A DNA stretch of 35,663 nt from JAMCRM01 sp041685075 (GTDB taxonomy: Bacteria; Acidobacteriota; Terriglobia; Bryobacterales; Bryobacteraceae), in NCBI GenBank assembly GCA_041685075.1, contig JAWLGN010000015.1, positions 1-35,663 on the forward strand. Reading direction: 5' to 3'. The notes below the pieces were generated by a model. The model worked only from the letters and a program-made list of their open reading frames with translations. It was not told the origin of the DNA and did not search any database. Positions 1 to 9,971 of this stretch are shown here, in pieces. Made by a program: the position numbers and the translations under genes. Positions within the stretch are counted from its first letter, which is position 1. Each line of letters starts with the position of its first letter.

Positions 1-216
1 ATAGAGGATCGCCACGTGCGCGCCCTCGCGGGCGAAGGCGATGGCCACGGCACACCCGATGCCGCTGTCGCCCCCGGTAACGACGGCTACTTTCTCGCGC
101 AGTTTGCCCGCCGGGCGGTACGCCTCGTCCTCGGTCTTGGGACGCGGCCGCATCTCCTCTTCAATGCCGGGTTGCCTCTCCTGGTGCTGTGGAGGAAGAA
201 TCCCCTGCTCAGACAT
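1..216 (-). CDS. Short-chain dehydrogenase/reductase, N-terminal part (runs off the left edge)
   Basis: The first 72 codons of an SDR-family NAD(P)-dependent oxidoreductase are present; the rest lies outside the window. The protein opens with a polar, Pro/Gln-rich extension of about 45 residues (MSEQGILPPQ, then PGIEEEMRPRP). The Rossmann strand and cofactor loop follow as KVAVVTGGDSGIG at about residues 49-61, then AFAREGAHVAI. This extension plus TGGDSGIG is typical of the YhdF/YghA-type glucose/ribitol-dehydrogenase-like SDRs, which are often general-stress proteins. The ATG at 216 is preceded by AAGGAAAAG as a plausible ribosome site. A promoter candidate lies far upstream at 395-423, which would give a leader of about 170 nt. 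Substrate cannot be told from this fragment, and the catalytic YxxxK is off the edge. Confidence 0.88.
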   Translation of the reverse strand, partial: MSEQGILPPQHQERQPGIEEEMRPRPKTEDEAYRPAGKLREKVAVVTGGDSGIGCAVAIAFAREGAHVAILY

Positions 217-394
217 ACCAGCTTTTCCTTGCCGGCGCCGGGCGCCGTCGCTCGTTCACAGTCTCTTGTGTGCATCCGGCGGGCCGCTGTATGAGAGCGC
301 GCCATCGCCGCCGGAAGCGTCAATCCCCATACGTCCGGCGCTCCCAACGGTTCGCTTTCGATCGTTCGTGCGGCACGCCGGGCGCGCTCCGCGG

Positions 395-419
395 AATATA
401 AGGGTTGCGCGCCGGGGTG

Positions 420-423
<4 letters not shown>
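395..423 (-). promoter_or_regulatory. Candidate sigma-70-type promoter overlapping the glgX stop codon
   Basis: Read on the minus strand, GTGACA (423-418), a 17-bp spacer and TATATT (400-395) match the -35/-10 consensus at five of six positions each with ideal spacing. The -35 box includes the TGA stop of glgX. Transcription would start near 388 and serve the SDR gene at 216 with a leader of about 172 nt. Inference only. The rest of 217-394 shows no gene and no convincing structure. Confidence 0.45.
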
Positions 424-2582
<2,159 letters not shown>

Positions 2583-2702
2583 GCTGCGCTCTCTCCGGGC
2601 GCCGGCGTCGCTCTATGGGAAAGCAACCGTCCTGCCAGTAGCGGGGGAGCGCGGTTCGAATCTGTCGCGGAATCAACCTGACGCGGGGCGTGGCCGCGCC
2701 GC

Positions 2703-4148
2703 TCAGGCGATTGCCGGAACCGCCGCGTCAGAGCGGAAGACCTGGGCCTGGAAAACAGAGAGCCGCGCGTCCGGCCGCGACCAGGCGTCCGGCGGCAGCC
2801 CGGCTTTCAGCGAGAGGGTGCTCAGGAACTCCGGCACGGTCCACTCGCGGTTTTCCGCCACCTGCGGGAGCAGCAGCGCGCGGCGGTCGCCCAATTCCAG
2901 GTGAACGCCGTGGCGTCCCAGCACGCATTGCGAGGGCCCGCGCACCCGCCTGTGCGGCGTCAGCACCGAAATTTCGATGCCCACGGGCCGCCGCGCCTGG
3001 CGCAGGGGATTGAAGCGCGGGTCGTCCAGCGCCGCTGAAAGCGTCAGTTCCGGTACCGCCTCCGCCAGCGGTTGAAAAGCGCAGCGGTGTCCCACGCAGC
3101 CGGCCAGGCTGGTACCTTCGTACAGCGTGACGAACGCCCCGCCCTTGCGCGCCAGTGCGGGGGTGACGCGAGCGGGCGGCACCGGCTTGCGCGCTCCCGT
3201 TTCCCACATCCTGCGCAGCGTCCGGCGCGCGCTCTCCAGCAGAAGTTCCCGGTCCTCGCTGCCCAGTTCGAACGAGCGCGCGCGAAAATAGCCCAGCGCG
3301 CCGTAGCTCACCGAGTGCTCCGTGTCGCCCGTGATCTCGGCCGAGGTCTGGTAGTCAATGGTCTCCTGGTAGATCTCGCCGTCCGGCAGGCACGCAAGCG
3401 CGGCCAGCAGCAGCGCCACGGGATCGGCGCCGCAGACGGTGGAACGCCCGGCGGCGAGGTGCTCGAGAAAGATCTCCGCGTCGAGACTGCCGGCGGCCTC
3501 GATCACGCGCTCGTCGAGTTCCCGCATGCGCTCATCGAAATCCTCGCCGGGAGGGAACGGCTGGTAGCGAAACGATTGCCCGTAGTGCGTCAGGTCCGTG
3601 CTGGCGATGAGCAGCGAGCCGGATTGCGCCAACTCCGCCAGTGCCCGCGCCGCCTCCGAGCGCGCCGCCTCGTCGAGCGCCCCCACATAGAGCGGCAGCA
3701 CCGGGACGCCGGGAGCGGCCTTGATCAGCAGCGGAAGCTGGATTTCGACCGAGTGGTCGCAGACGCGCCGCTCCGGCACGATCTGGAATGGCTGATGGCC
3801 GGCCAGTTTGGCGGCCGCCGCGAGGTCCACCGCCACCTCGCCCAGCGGCGTCCCAATGCGCTCCACCTCCGGGATGGCCACCGCGCGCGGGCCGCCGCGG
3901 TGCGCGAAGCCCAGCAGCACGATTCGCCGGGGCGGGTCCTGGGCGATCATGCGGTACGCGCCCGCCGCCACTGCTCCGGAGTAGACCAGGCCGGCGTGCG
4001 GCACCACGAACCCCAACGGGTTTGCCAGCGCGCAGGCGCCCGTCCTTTCACTCGAACGCTCGAACAGGACGTCTAACAGGCGTTCCAGTTCGGCGGCATC
4101 CGCCGGGTACCACGTCCCGGCGTAAGGCGAACTATGGATGGCTTGCAT
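2703..4148 (-). CDS. Fused AmmeMemoRadiSam system protein B (Memo) + protein A (AMMECR1)
   Basis: A 481-residue fusion of two proteins usually encoded separately. Residues 1-290 are Memo-like (LigB-dioxygenase fold). Candidate metal-site residues by analogy with MEMO1 are H51 in VVPHAG, H83 in GFAHRG, H132 in CDHSVEIQLP, the STDLTHYG segment at 183-190 and C239 in VCGADP. Residues 297-475 are AMMECR1-like (ESARRTLRR, FVTLYEG, DDPRFNPL, GIEISVLTP). The AMMECR1 hexapeptide, normally LRGCIG, reads LAGCVG at 348-353. The ATG at 4148 starts the Memo domain exactly (MQAIHSSPYAGTWYP), and a longer frame upstream only covers the end of the radical SAM gene. It starts 4 bp after that gene's stop, so co-expression is nearly certain. 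Family knowledge: Memo, AMMECR1 and a radical SAM enzyme co-occur across bacteria and archaea; their shared reaction is unknown to me. Confidence 0.9.
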   Translation of the reverse strand: MQAIHSSPYAGTWYPADAAELERLLDVLFERSSERTGACALANPLGFVVPHAGLVYSGAVAAGAYRMIAQDPPRRIVLLGFAHRGGPRAVAIPEVERIGTPLGEVAVDLAAAAKLAGHQPFQIVPERRVCDHSVEIQLPLLIKAAPGVPVLPLYVGALDEAARSEAARALAELAQSGSLLIASTDLTHYGQSFRYQPFPPGEDFDERMRELDERVIEAAGSLDAEIFLEHLAAGRSTVCGADPVALLLAALACLPDGEIYQETIDYQTSAEITGDTEHSVSYGALGYFRARSFELGSEDRELLLESARRTLRRMWETGARKPVPPARVTPALARKGGAFVTLYEGTSLAGCVGHRCAFQPLAEAVPELTLSAALDDPRFNPLRQARRPVGIEISVLTPHRRVRGPSQCVLGRHGVHLELGDRRALLLPQVAENREWTVPEFLSTLSLKAGLPPDAWSRPDARLSVFQAQVFRSDAAVPAIA

Positions 4149-4152
4149 TCTG

Positions 4153-5250
4153 TCAGCCGCAGCGGTTATGGACCAGCCCGGCCTCTTCCTGCGGGCGGGG
4201 CGCCAGTCCCCACACGCCGGGGATCGCAACGCCGCAATCCGGACAGCTTCCGCCGGCCGGCATCCGGTTGCGCACCACCCGGAACCCCATCCGCTCCACC
4301 AGCACCGCGCCGCATCCCGGGCACCGCGTGTTTTCCAGACCCGCGACCGAACCCGGCAGGTTGCCCGCGTAGACGAAGCGCAGGCCGGCCTCGCGCCCGA
4401 TGCGCGCCGCGCGCCGCAGCGTATCCGCGGGCGTGTTCTCTGGTCCCGTCATCTTGTAATCCTTGTGGAACGCCGTCACGTGCCAGGGGATGTCGGGCGA
4501 AATGCCGGCGAGAAATTCGGCCATGGCGCGCAACTCCCCGTCGGAATCGTTGAAGCCCGGCACCACCAGGGTTACCACCTCCAGCCAAAAGCCCATGGCA
4601 TGGATGCGGCGGATGGAATCGAGAATCGGACCGATGCGGGCGCCCAGCTCGCGGTAGCGCCGGTCGTCGAAGCTCTTCAAATCCACCTTGTACAGATCCA
4701 CCCACGGCCGCAGGTACTCGAGCACCCGCGGGGTAGCGTTCCCATTGGAGACGAAGCCGGTCACCAGGCCCGCGCGGCGCGCCTCCCGGAAGACCGCCAC
4801 GGCCCACTCCGCGGTAATGAGAGGCTCGTTGTAGGTGCTCACCACCGCCGCGGCGCGCTGCCGCACCGCCATCGTCACAATCTCCGCCGGTGTAACGGGG
4901 TGAAACTCCAGGCTGGAACGGAAATCCCGCAGCGCCTGCGAACTTACCCAATTCTGGCAGTAAGGGCAGTGTAAATCACACCCCAACATCCCAAAACTGA
5001 GCGCGCGGGCGCCGGGAAAGACGTGAAAGAACGGCTTTTTCTCGATCGGGTCGCAGCACAGGCCGTTGACGTATCCCCAGGGCGCAAACAGTTTGCCGCC
5101 GCGGTTGAAACGCACCTTGCAAACCCCGGGGAATCCTTCAGGGATGGGGCACTGGTGGCCGCAGGCGAAGCATCGCACGCGGTTGCGGTCCAGTTTTTCG
5201 TAAAGCTCCCCCTCGCGGGTCTGCTCGGCAAGTCGTTCAGCGAGCGTCAT
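4153..5250 (-). CDS. AmmeMemoRadiSam system radical SAM enzyme
   Basis: A 365-residue radical SAM protein of the PflA-like type that accompanies Memo and AMMECR1. The cluster-binding motif is CDLHCPYC with C91, C95 and C98. STYNEPL at 138-144 and VDLYKVDLKSF near 184-194 are typical of this family. A four-Cys cluster near the N-terminus (C27, C30, C34, C44) and a C-terminal zinc-ribbon-like pair (CPGC at 310-313, CPDC at 336-339) suggest further metal sites. The downstream gene is the fused Memo-AMMECR1 protein 4 bp away, so the complete three-domain module is present. Upstream, the HupE-like gene ends 24 bp away. The ATG at 5250 has no strong Shine-Dalgarno sequence, but TACACT sits 7 nt upstream. 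Substrate unknown. Confidence 0.93.
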   Translation of the reverse strand: MTLAERLAEQTREGELYEKLDRNRVRCFACGHQCPIPEGFPGVCKVRFNRGGKLFAPWGYVNGLCCDPIEKKPFFHVFPGARALSFGMLGCDLHCPYCQNWVSSQALRDFRSSLEFHPVTPAEIVTMAVRQRAAAVVSTYNEPLITAEWAVAVFREARRAGLVTGFVSNGNATPRVLEYLRPWVDLYKVDLKSFDDRRYRELGARIGPILDSIRRIHAMGFWLEVVTLVVPGFNDSDGELRAMAEFLAGISPDIPWHVTAFHKDYKMTGPENTPADTLRRAARIGREAGLRFVYAGNLPGSVAGLENTRCPGCGAVLVERMGFRVVRNRMPAGGSCPDCGVAIPGVWGLAPRPQEEAGLVHNRCG

Positions 5251-5257
5251 TATTTCC

Positions 5258-5263
5258 AGTGTA
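5258..5263 (-). promoter_or_regulatory. -10-like TACACT 7 nt before the radical SAM start
   Basis: On the minus strand TACACT (5263-5258) is followed by GGAAATA and the ATG at 5250, so transcription from it would begin at or next to the start codon. It lies in the 24-bp gap after the HupE-like gene, so it would be an internal promoter. No -35 match was seen. Confidence 0.3.
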
Positions 5264-5274
5264 ACCCGGCGCGC

Positions 5275-6231
5275 TCACCCGGCCAGCCGCATGATGAACC
5301 AGACGGCGCCCGCGGCGAACAGGCAGGAGGCGGCCACCGGCACCGGGCGATAGCCCGCCAGCCATCGCGCGGCGCGGTGAAACAGCACGGCCAACAGAAG
5401 CAGCAGCACGGCCTGTGCCGCCGCCGCGCCCGCCATGACCCAGGCGGCGCTGTAGCCGGACGCGCGGAGGAAGTGTGCGAAGTAGAGGCCGTGGAAGCCG
5501 CCCAGCACCCCGGCCACGGCCCAGCGCGACCCGGCCTTCGGCAGCAGCAGGATTTCGGCCGCCATGTACGCCACCGTAAGGGCGGCCGCGGCCTCCACGA
5601 AGCGCACCGGCGGGTTCCACTCGGTCAGCGGCACCACCACGGCGGAAGCCACCTGCCCCGCCAGGAACATGCCCGCCAGCGCCGCCAGTTCCTTCCGGCT
5701 GCGCGCCGCCAGCACCAGGCAGGCGAGGAAGAGCAACTCGACCGGCGTAAGGGCGCGGCCCGCCCCTGCCGCCGCCTGCGCCAGCGCTACGGCCGCGGCG
5801 GAGGGCGGCTCGAAGTCCACCGTCGCGGTAGGAAAGGAGAGATCCAGAACCGCGCGCCCCCCCGCACCGCCTCGCACCGCTCGCAGCAGGTGCACGTGGT
5901 TCGGCACCGTGATGGCGTGGTAGCGGCACTCGACTTCCAGCCGCTCCACCGGGGCGCCGAAATCGTACTCTCCCCGGCAGATATAGGCCCCCGCATCGGC
6001 ATCCTCCCGGCAGGAACCCTCCAGCAGTTCGGCCGCCCGGCCATTGGCCGAGAACCGGATGCTCCGGAAGATGGAATCCCGCGGCTCCGTCATGTGGGAA
6101 ATCTCGTAGAGCGGCATGCGCAGTTCATAGGCGCCCCGCGTCCCGCTGATTTCCATCTCCCCGGAGCTGAAGCTGATCACGTGCGCGGCCAGGGGCAGCG
6201 CCGCCAGCGCCAGCAGCGCCGCGCGTCTCAT
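5275..6231 (-). CDS. HupE/UreJ-like membrane protein with exported N-terminal domain
   Basis: A 318-residue membrane protein. A signal peptide (MRRAALLALAALPLAAHV) leads into a soluble, probably extracytoplasmic region to about residue 150, with an HAITVPNHVHLL segment. From about 160 onward there are six hydrophobic segments, including GVLGGFHGLYFAHFL, which fits the HupE/UreJ_2 signature (Gly-rich helix with G-x-x-HGL followed by FAHFL). Family members are linked to nickel/cobalt uptake or to hydrogenase/urease clusters, but no such genes are here, so the transported ion is open. The start overlaps the stop of the AI-2E transporter by 4 bp (ATGA), so translation is probably coupled. Confidence 0.75.
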   Translation of the reverse strand: MRRAALLALAALPLAAHVISFSSGEMEISGTRGAYELRMPLYEISHMTEPRDSIFRSIRFSANGRAAELLEGSCREDADAGAYICRGEYDFGAPVERLEVECRYHAITVPNHVHLLRAVRGGAGGRAVLDLSFPTATVDFEPPSAAAVALAQAAAGAGRALTPVELLFLACLVLAARSRKELAALAGMFLAGQVASAVVVPLTEWNPPVRFVEAAAALTVAYMAAEILLLPKAGSRWAVAGVLGGFHGLYFAHFLRASGYSAAWVMAGAAAAQAVLLLLLAVLFHRAARWLAGYRPVPVAASCLFAAGAVWFIMRLAG

Positions 6232-7274
6232 GGGCCCGAAACCGATACCGGCGAAGCCGCGCGCGCCTTCCGCGCGTGCCTATAGATGATGCGTAGGAGT
6301 GCCAGCACGGGCACTGAAAGAAAGGCGCCCGGAATGCCCGCCATCTCCATGCCTGCGAAGAAACCGAACAGCACCAGCAGCGGATGCATCCGGATCCCCG
6401 CGCCCATCACGTGCGGCAATAGCACGTAATCCTGGAACAGCCGATAGATCCCCATGAAAATCAGGATGGGCCAGATGCTCACCCCGCTCACCCCGGCCAC
6501 GATCGTAATGACCACCGCCGCCGTCAGCGGCCCGATCATGGGGATGTACTCCAGCACCGCGGCCAGCACGCACAGCAGGATGGTATACGGCACCCCCAGA
6601 ATGAAGAAACAGGCGCTGTAGGCCACGAAGGTGGCGAGGCTCAGGATGGTGAGGGACTGCATGTAGTGCGCCAGCAGCATGCTGACGTCCGCCATCAGGC
6701 TGTTCAACACCTGGCGGCGGCCGTCGTCTTCCACCAGGTCCAGCGCGTACTGTTTGATGGCGCGGGCGTCCTTCAGGAAAAAGAACGCCAGCAGCGGGAC
6801 CACCACGATGTAGACCAGGTCGCCGGCCAGCGTAAGGACGCGCATGCCGGCGCCGGGCAGCGCCGCGATGACCATGTTGATGGATTCGCTGATCTGCTCC
6901 CGCACGCGCTCCAGAATTTCGGCGCGCAGCCCGGTGGCTACCGGGGCGGGCATCTCCCATTTGTGGATCAGCGCCGGGAACTGTCCCGCCAGGGTCTGGC
7001 CCTGCTCCACCACCCGCGCCCCCACCTGCACCCCCAATAGCGCCATCAGCGCGATCACCAGCACGTAGGCCAGGGCCAGCGCGGGCGTGCGGCTGCGGCT
7101 GGCCGGCAGCAGGCGATCGAGCACGCTCACCAGCGGATGAAGCAGGTAAGCGAACAGCAGAGAGATCACGAAGACGAACAGCGTTTTGCGCAGCAGGTAG
7201 GCGCCGTAGAGCGCCAGCAGAACGGCCACGGCCGTCCAGGTATACTTCGCCGCGCGGGTATCCAACCCCAACAT
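6228..7274 (-). CDS. AI-2E family (PerM-type) transporter
   Basis: A 348-residue polytopic inner-membrane protein. Two N-terminal helices (about 13-50 and 64-85) precede a soluble amphipathic region (about 90-145) and further helices. The family's conserved C-terminal half is clear: LEYIPMIGPLTAAVV, FQDYVLLPHVMGAGIRMHP and GMEMAGIPGAFLSVPVLALLR. Despite the name, most family members have no proven autoinducer-2 role; several act as Na+(Li+)/H+ antiporters or permeases of unknown substrate. It is the first gene of the run into the HupE-like, radical SAM and Memo-AMMECR1 genes. No Shine-Dalgarno sequence is seen, but TACCAT ends 9 nt before the ATG. Confidence 0.9.
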   Translation of the reverse strand: MLGLDTRAAKYTWTAVAVLLALYGAYLLRKTLFVFVISLLFAYLLHPLVSVLDRLLPASRSRTPALALAYVLVIALMALLGVQVGARVVEQGQTLAGQFPALIHKWEMPAPVATGLRAEILERVREQISESINMVIAALPGAGMRVLTLAGDLVYIVVVPLLAFFFLKDARAIKQYALDLVEDDGRRQVLNSLMADVSMLLAHYMQSLTILSLATFVAYSACFFILGVPYTILLCVLAAVLEYIPMIGPLTAAVVITIVAGVSGVSIWPILIFMGIYRLFQDYVLLPHVMGAGIRMHPLLVLFGFFAGMEMAGIPGAFLSVPVLALLRIIYRHARKARAASPVSVSGP

Positions 7275-7283
7275 GTTAAGCCC

Positions 7284-7289
7284 ATGGTA
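7284..7289 (-). promoter_or_regulatory. -10-like TACCAT 9 nt before the AI-2E transporter start
   Basis: TACCAT on the minus strand (7289-7284) lies in the 39-bp gap after the CorC/HlyC-type gene and 9 nt before the ATG at 7274. It would give a leader of two or three nucleotides. No convincing -35 box. Confidence 0.3.
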
Positions 7290-7313
7290 ACGCGGGGCGG
7301 CCCGCTGCCGCCG

Positions 7314-8660
7314 TTACTCCGCCGGCGACTCGGCCCGCGGCGCGAGCTTCTCGATCCGCACCCGCGCGATGCGCTTGTGGTCCATCTCCGTTACGGTAAA
7401 GCGGCGCCCTTCGTGCTCCACCGTGACGCCCGCTTCGGGGATGTATCCCAGCTTGTAGAGCAGGAAACCGGCCAGCGTCTCGAAGCCCTCGTCGTCGGGA
7501 ATTTCGATGGCGTAGTCGATCTCCAGGTCGCGGATGCGCGTGGCGCCGTCGAGTTCGACCTCCTCCCACCCGTCCACCGGCCGCACGGCCGCTTTGTCGT
7601 ACTCATCGGCGATGGGCCCCACGATGGTTTCGAGCACGTCCTCCACCGTGACGAGCCCCACGATGGTGCCGAACTCGTCCACCACCAGGGCCAGATGGGA
7701 GCGGCCCTGCTTGAATTCGGCCAGCATCTGGGTGAGCGGCTTGGTTTCCGGAACCACCAGGTGTTTGCGCATCAGGCGCCGCACCTGGAACGGCGGAGGA
7801 GGACGCCCGGCGCGCATGGCTGCCTTGTGCTCCTCCCAGACCGGCAGCAGGTCCTTGTAGTAAAGCACCCCGATGATGTGCTCCGGCTGGCCCTCCCACA
7901 CCGGCAGGCGGGAGTGCTGTTGTCCGGTCATGGTCTGGAGCACCTGGTCGAGATCGGCATCGGCGGAGATCGAGTGGATATCCTTGCGCGGCACCATGAT
8001 CTCGCGCACGTAGGTTTCGTCCAGGTCCAGCACGTGCTGGATCATCTCGCTCTGCTCCTCCGGCACCAGGCGGCTGGAGCGCACGATGAGCTTCAACTCC
8101 TCGGCCGAATGGCCGCCGGGAACCGCGCCCCCGGGGATGCGCAGCAGGCGCGCGATGGCCGCCGCCGAGCGCTCGATCACCACCACGAACGGCAGCGCCA
8201 GCCGGTAGAAGACCAGCAGCGGCGGCGCAACCAGCACCGCCAGGCGATCCGAACGGCTCATCGCCATGTTCTTCGGCAGCACCTCGCCGAAAACCACGTG
8301 GAAGTAGCTGATCAGCCCGAAGGCAATGGCGAAGCTGAAGATTCGCAGCGGAAGTTCGGTCTCCGGCACCCAGATGGGCCGCAGCAGGGTGGAGAGCATA
8401 GCGTAAATGGTCGGCTCGCCCGCCCATCCCAGCCCCAGGCTGGCCGCCGTGACCCCCACCTGCACGACCGAGAGCAGCCGCTCCGGGTTAGCCAGAATCT
8501 GCAGCGCCGATTGCGCCCCCACCACGCCCTCCTCGGCCATCTCGCGCAGGCGCGAATTCCGGACCGATACCAGCGCCACTTCGGCGCCGGCGAAAAACCC
8601 ATTCACCATCACCAGCGCCGCCACCAGCAGCAGCCGGAAGATCATGTCGGAACTCAGCAT
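7314..8660 (-). CDS. CorC/HlyC family (CNNM/UPF0053) CBS-domain membrane protein
   Basis: A 448-residue protein of the CNNM (DUF21)-CBS pair-CorC_HlyC architecture. Three or four helices in residues 1-180 form the DUF21 domain (MVNGFFAGAEVALVS, SLGLGWAGEPTI, VVFGEVLPKNMA). A CBS pair follows (REIMVPRKDIHSI near 220, then SHLALVVDEFGTIVGLVTVEDVLE near 320). The C-terminal CorC_HlyC transporter-associated domain ends the protein (DEGFETLAGFLL). Members are implicated in Mg2+/Co2+ efflux or homeostasis; the haemolysin label is historical. The frame is open to 8717, but I chose the ATG at 8660 because a -10-like TACAAT at 8685-8690 would exclude the longer form, and the shorter form begins just before the first membrane helix. 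A start at 8645 is also possible. Confidence 0.9.
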   Translation of the reverse strand: MLSSDMIFRLLLVAALVMVNGFFAGAEVALVSVRNSRLREMAEEGVVGAQSALQILANPERLLSVVQVGVTAASLGLGWAGEPTIYAMLSTLLRPIWVPETELPLRIFSFAIAFGLISYFHVVFGEVLPKNMAMSRSDRLAVLVAPPLLVFYRLALPFVVVIERSAAAIARLLRIPGGAVPGGHSAEELKLIVRSSRLVPEEQSEMIQHVLDLDETYVREIMVPRKDIHSISADADLDQVLQTMTGQQHSRLPVWEGQPEHIIGVLYYKDLLPVWEEHKAAMRAGRPPPPFQVRRLMRKHLVVPETKPLTQMLAEFKQGRSHLALVVDEFGTIVGLVTVEDVLETIVGPIADEYDKAAVRPVDGWEEVELDGATRIRDLEIDYAIEIPDDEGFETLAGFLLYKLGYIPEAGVTVEHEGRRFTVTEMDHKRIARVRIEKLAPRAESPAE

Positions 8661-8684
8661 GGAAGAGGGGCAGCGCCCCCCTTC

Positions 8685-8690
8685 ATTGTA
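8685..8690 (-). promoter_or_regulatory. -10-like TACAAT upstream of the CorC/HlyC gene
   Basis: TACAAT on the minus strand lies 24 nt before the chosen ATG at 8660 and implies a leader of about 18 nt that includes part of a G-rich stretch. No clear -35 box. It supports the shorter start of the CBS-domain protein. Confidence 0.35.
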
Positions 8691-8715
8691 GCGGCGCCGG
8701 GCGGGGCCGTCCCCC

Positions 8716-8745
8716 ATGACAAAATACTGGCGCCTGCACTACCAT
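8716..8745 (+). promoter_or_regulatory. Promoter for the metallophosphoesterase gene, probably leaderless
   Basis: ATGACA (8716-8721, five of six to TTGACA), an 18-bp spacer and TACCAT (8740-8745) precede the ATG at 8754 by 8 nt. A start site 6-8 nt after the -10 falls on or within two bases of the ATG. No Shine-Dalgarno sequence is present. This is the best-formed of the leaderless candidates because it also has a -35 box. Confidence 0.5.
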
Positions 8746-8753
8746 AGGCGAGC

Positions 8754-9971
8754 ATGATCCGGCGAATCGCTACAGTGAAGACCCGGCCGGCGCATCCGGC
8801 ACGCTCCGTCCCGCGGCTGGCCGCTGCGGCCCTTGTCCTGCTGCTGCCCGCGGCCGCTCAGCAATCCCCCGAGATGCGGCCGTTTCCGGTGCACGATACC
8901 CGGCCGGTTATCACCCACGGACCCTACCTGCTGGCGCCGACCGAGACCTCCGTGACGGTGGTCTGGACCACCGACACCCCCAGCCACTCCAGGGTGGAGT
9001 TCGGAACCGGCGGACGGCTCACACAGGTTGCCGAGCCGCAGGAACACGGCCTGGTTCCCGTCGGCCGGTACCACTCCGTGCGCCTTACCGGGCTTGAACC
9101 CGGCCGGACGTATCAATACCGGGCCGTCTCGACCCAGGTGGTCGAACTGAAGGCCTACCACTCCGAGAAGGGCCAAACGGTCCGCAGCCCCGTCTACTCG
9201 TTCACCACCTTCGACCGCAACAAGGCCTCCTACGCATTCAGCGCCATCACGGATTCCCACGGCGACATCGAGCGCATCAACCGCCTGACGCGGCGCATCG
9301 ACTGGAAGCGAACCGATTTCCTGGTTCACCTCGGCGATGCCGTGAGTTCCATCGACAGCAGCGAGATGCTCTGGGAGCGCTGGCTGGGGCCGCTTGCGAA
9401 AGCTCTCGCCGGCACTACGCCCCTCGTCTACGCCCGCGGCAACCACGAGGCGCGAGGCGCCGCGGCCAGGTCGCTCTCCGAGCACGTCCCCATCCCGGAG
9501 GGCCAGTTCTATTACGCCCGCGACCACGGCCCCGCGCACCTCATCGTCCTGTTCACCGGAGAGGACAAGCCCGACAACACCCCTGTCTATGCGGAGCTCA
9601 ACCGCTACAGGGAGTACAGGGAACAGGAGTTCGCCTGGTTCAAACACCACGTGGAAAGCGAAAGGCGAGTTGCCGAAGCACGCTTCCGGGTGCTCCTCAT
9701 GCACGCACCGAACTGGGGCTGGACCGATGGCCAGGGCGAGAAGTGGACCGAAGTGGCCAACCGCGCCGGGATCGACCTGGCCATCTCCGGCCACACCCAC
9801 CGCTTCGCGTACCACGAACCAGGCAGCGGAGCGAACCGGTATCACCAACTCGTGATCGGTCCCGAGGACCTGGCGCGCGTCGAAGTAGCGCCCAATGAAA
9901 TGAAGGTAGAGGTCAGCCGCGGGGATGGATCCGCATTCGACTTCACCATCCCCGCAAAGCGCGGCCGCTAG
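8754..9971 (+). CDS. Secreted purple-acid-phosphatase-like metallophosphoesterase
   Basis: A 405-residue exported protein. An N-terminal signal segment (hydrophobic core LAAAALVLLLPAAA, about residues 21-35) is followed by a fibronectin-III-like domain typical of purple acid phosphatases (VTVVWTTDTPSHSRVEFG to TYQYRAV, about 55-155). The calcineurin-like metallophosphoesterase domain shows the metal-ligand blocks in order: TDSHGD with D167, HLGDAV with D195, GNHE at 229-232, LMHAP with H317 and SGHTH with H347/H349. It probably releases phosphate from organic phosphoesters in the periplasm or outside the cell. Its TAG stop shares the bases CTAG with the stop of the convergent TPR gene. Confidence 0.87.
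   Translation: MIRRIATVKTRPAHPARSVPRLAAAALVLLLPAAAQQSPEMRPFPVHDTRPVITHGPYLLAPTETSVTVVWTTDTPSHSRVEFGTGGRLTQVAEPQEHGLVPVGRYHSVRLTGLEPGRTYQYRAVSTQVVELKAYHSEKGQTVRSPVYSFTTFDRNKASYAFSAITDSHGDIERINRLTRRIDWKRTDFLVHLGDAVSSIDSSEMLWERWLGPLAKALAGTTPLVYARGNHEARGAAARSLSEHVPIPEGQFYYARDHGPAHLIVLFTGEDKPDNTPVYAELNRYREYREQEFAWFKHHVESERRVAEARFRVLLMHAPNWGWTDGQGEKWTEVANRAGIDLAISGHTHRFAYHEPGSGANRYHQLVIGPEDLARVEVAPNEMKVEVSRGDGSAFDFTIPAKRGR

Noticed and set aside
2650..2670. GGTTCGAATC, which looks like a tRNA T-loop
   Set aside because: The flanking bases cannot form the T-stem, and no acceptor or anticodon arm could be found around it.
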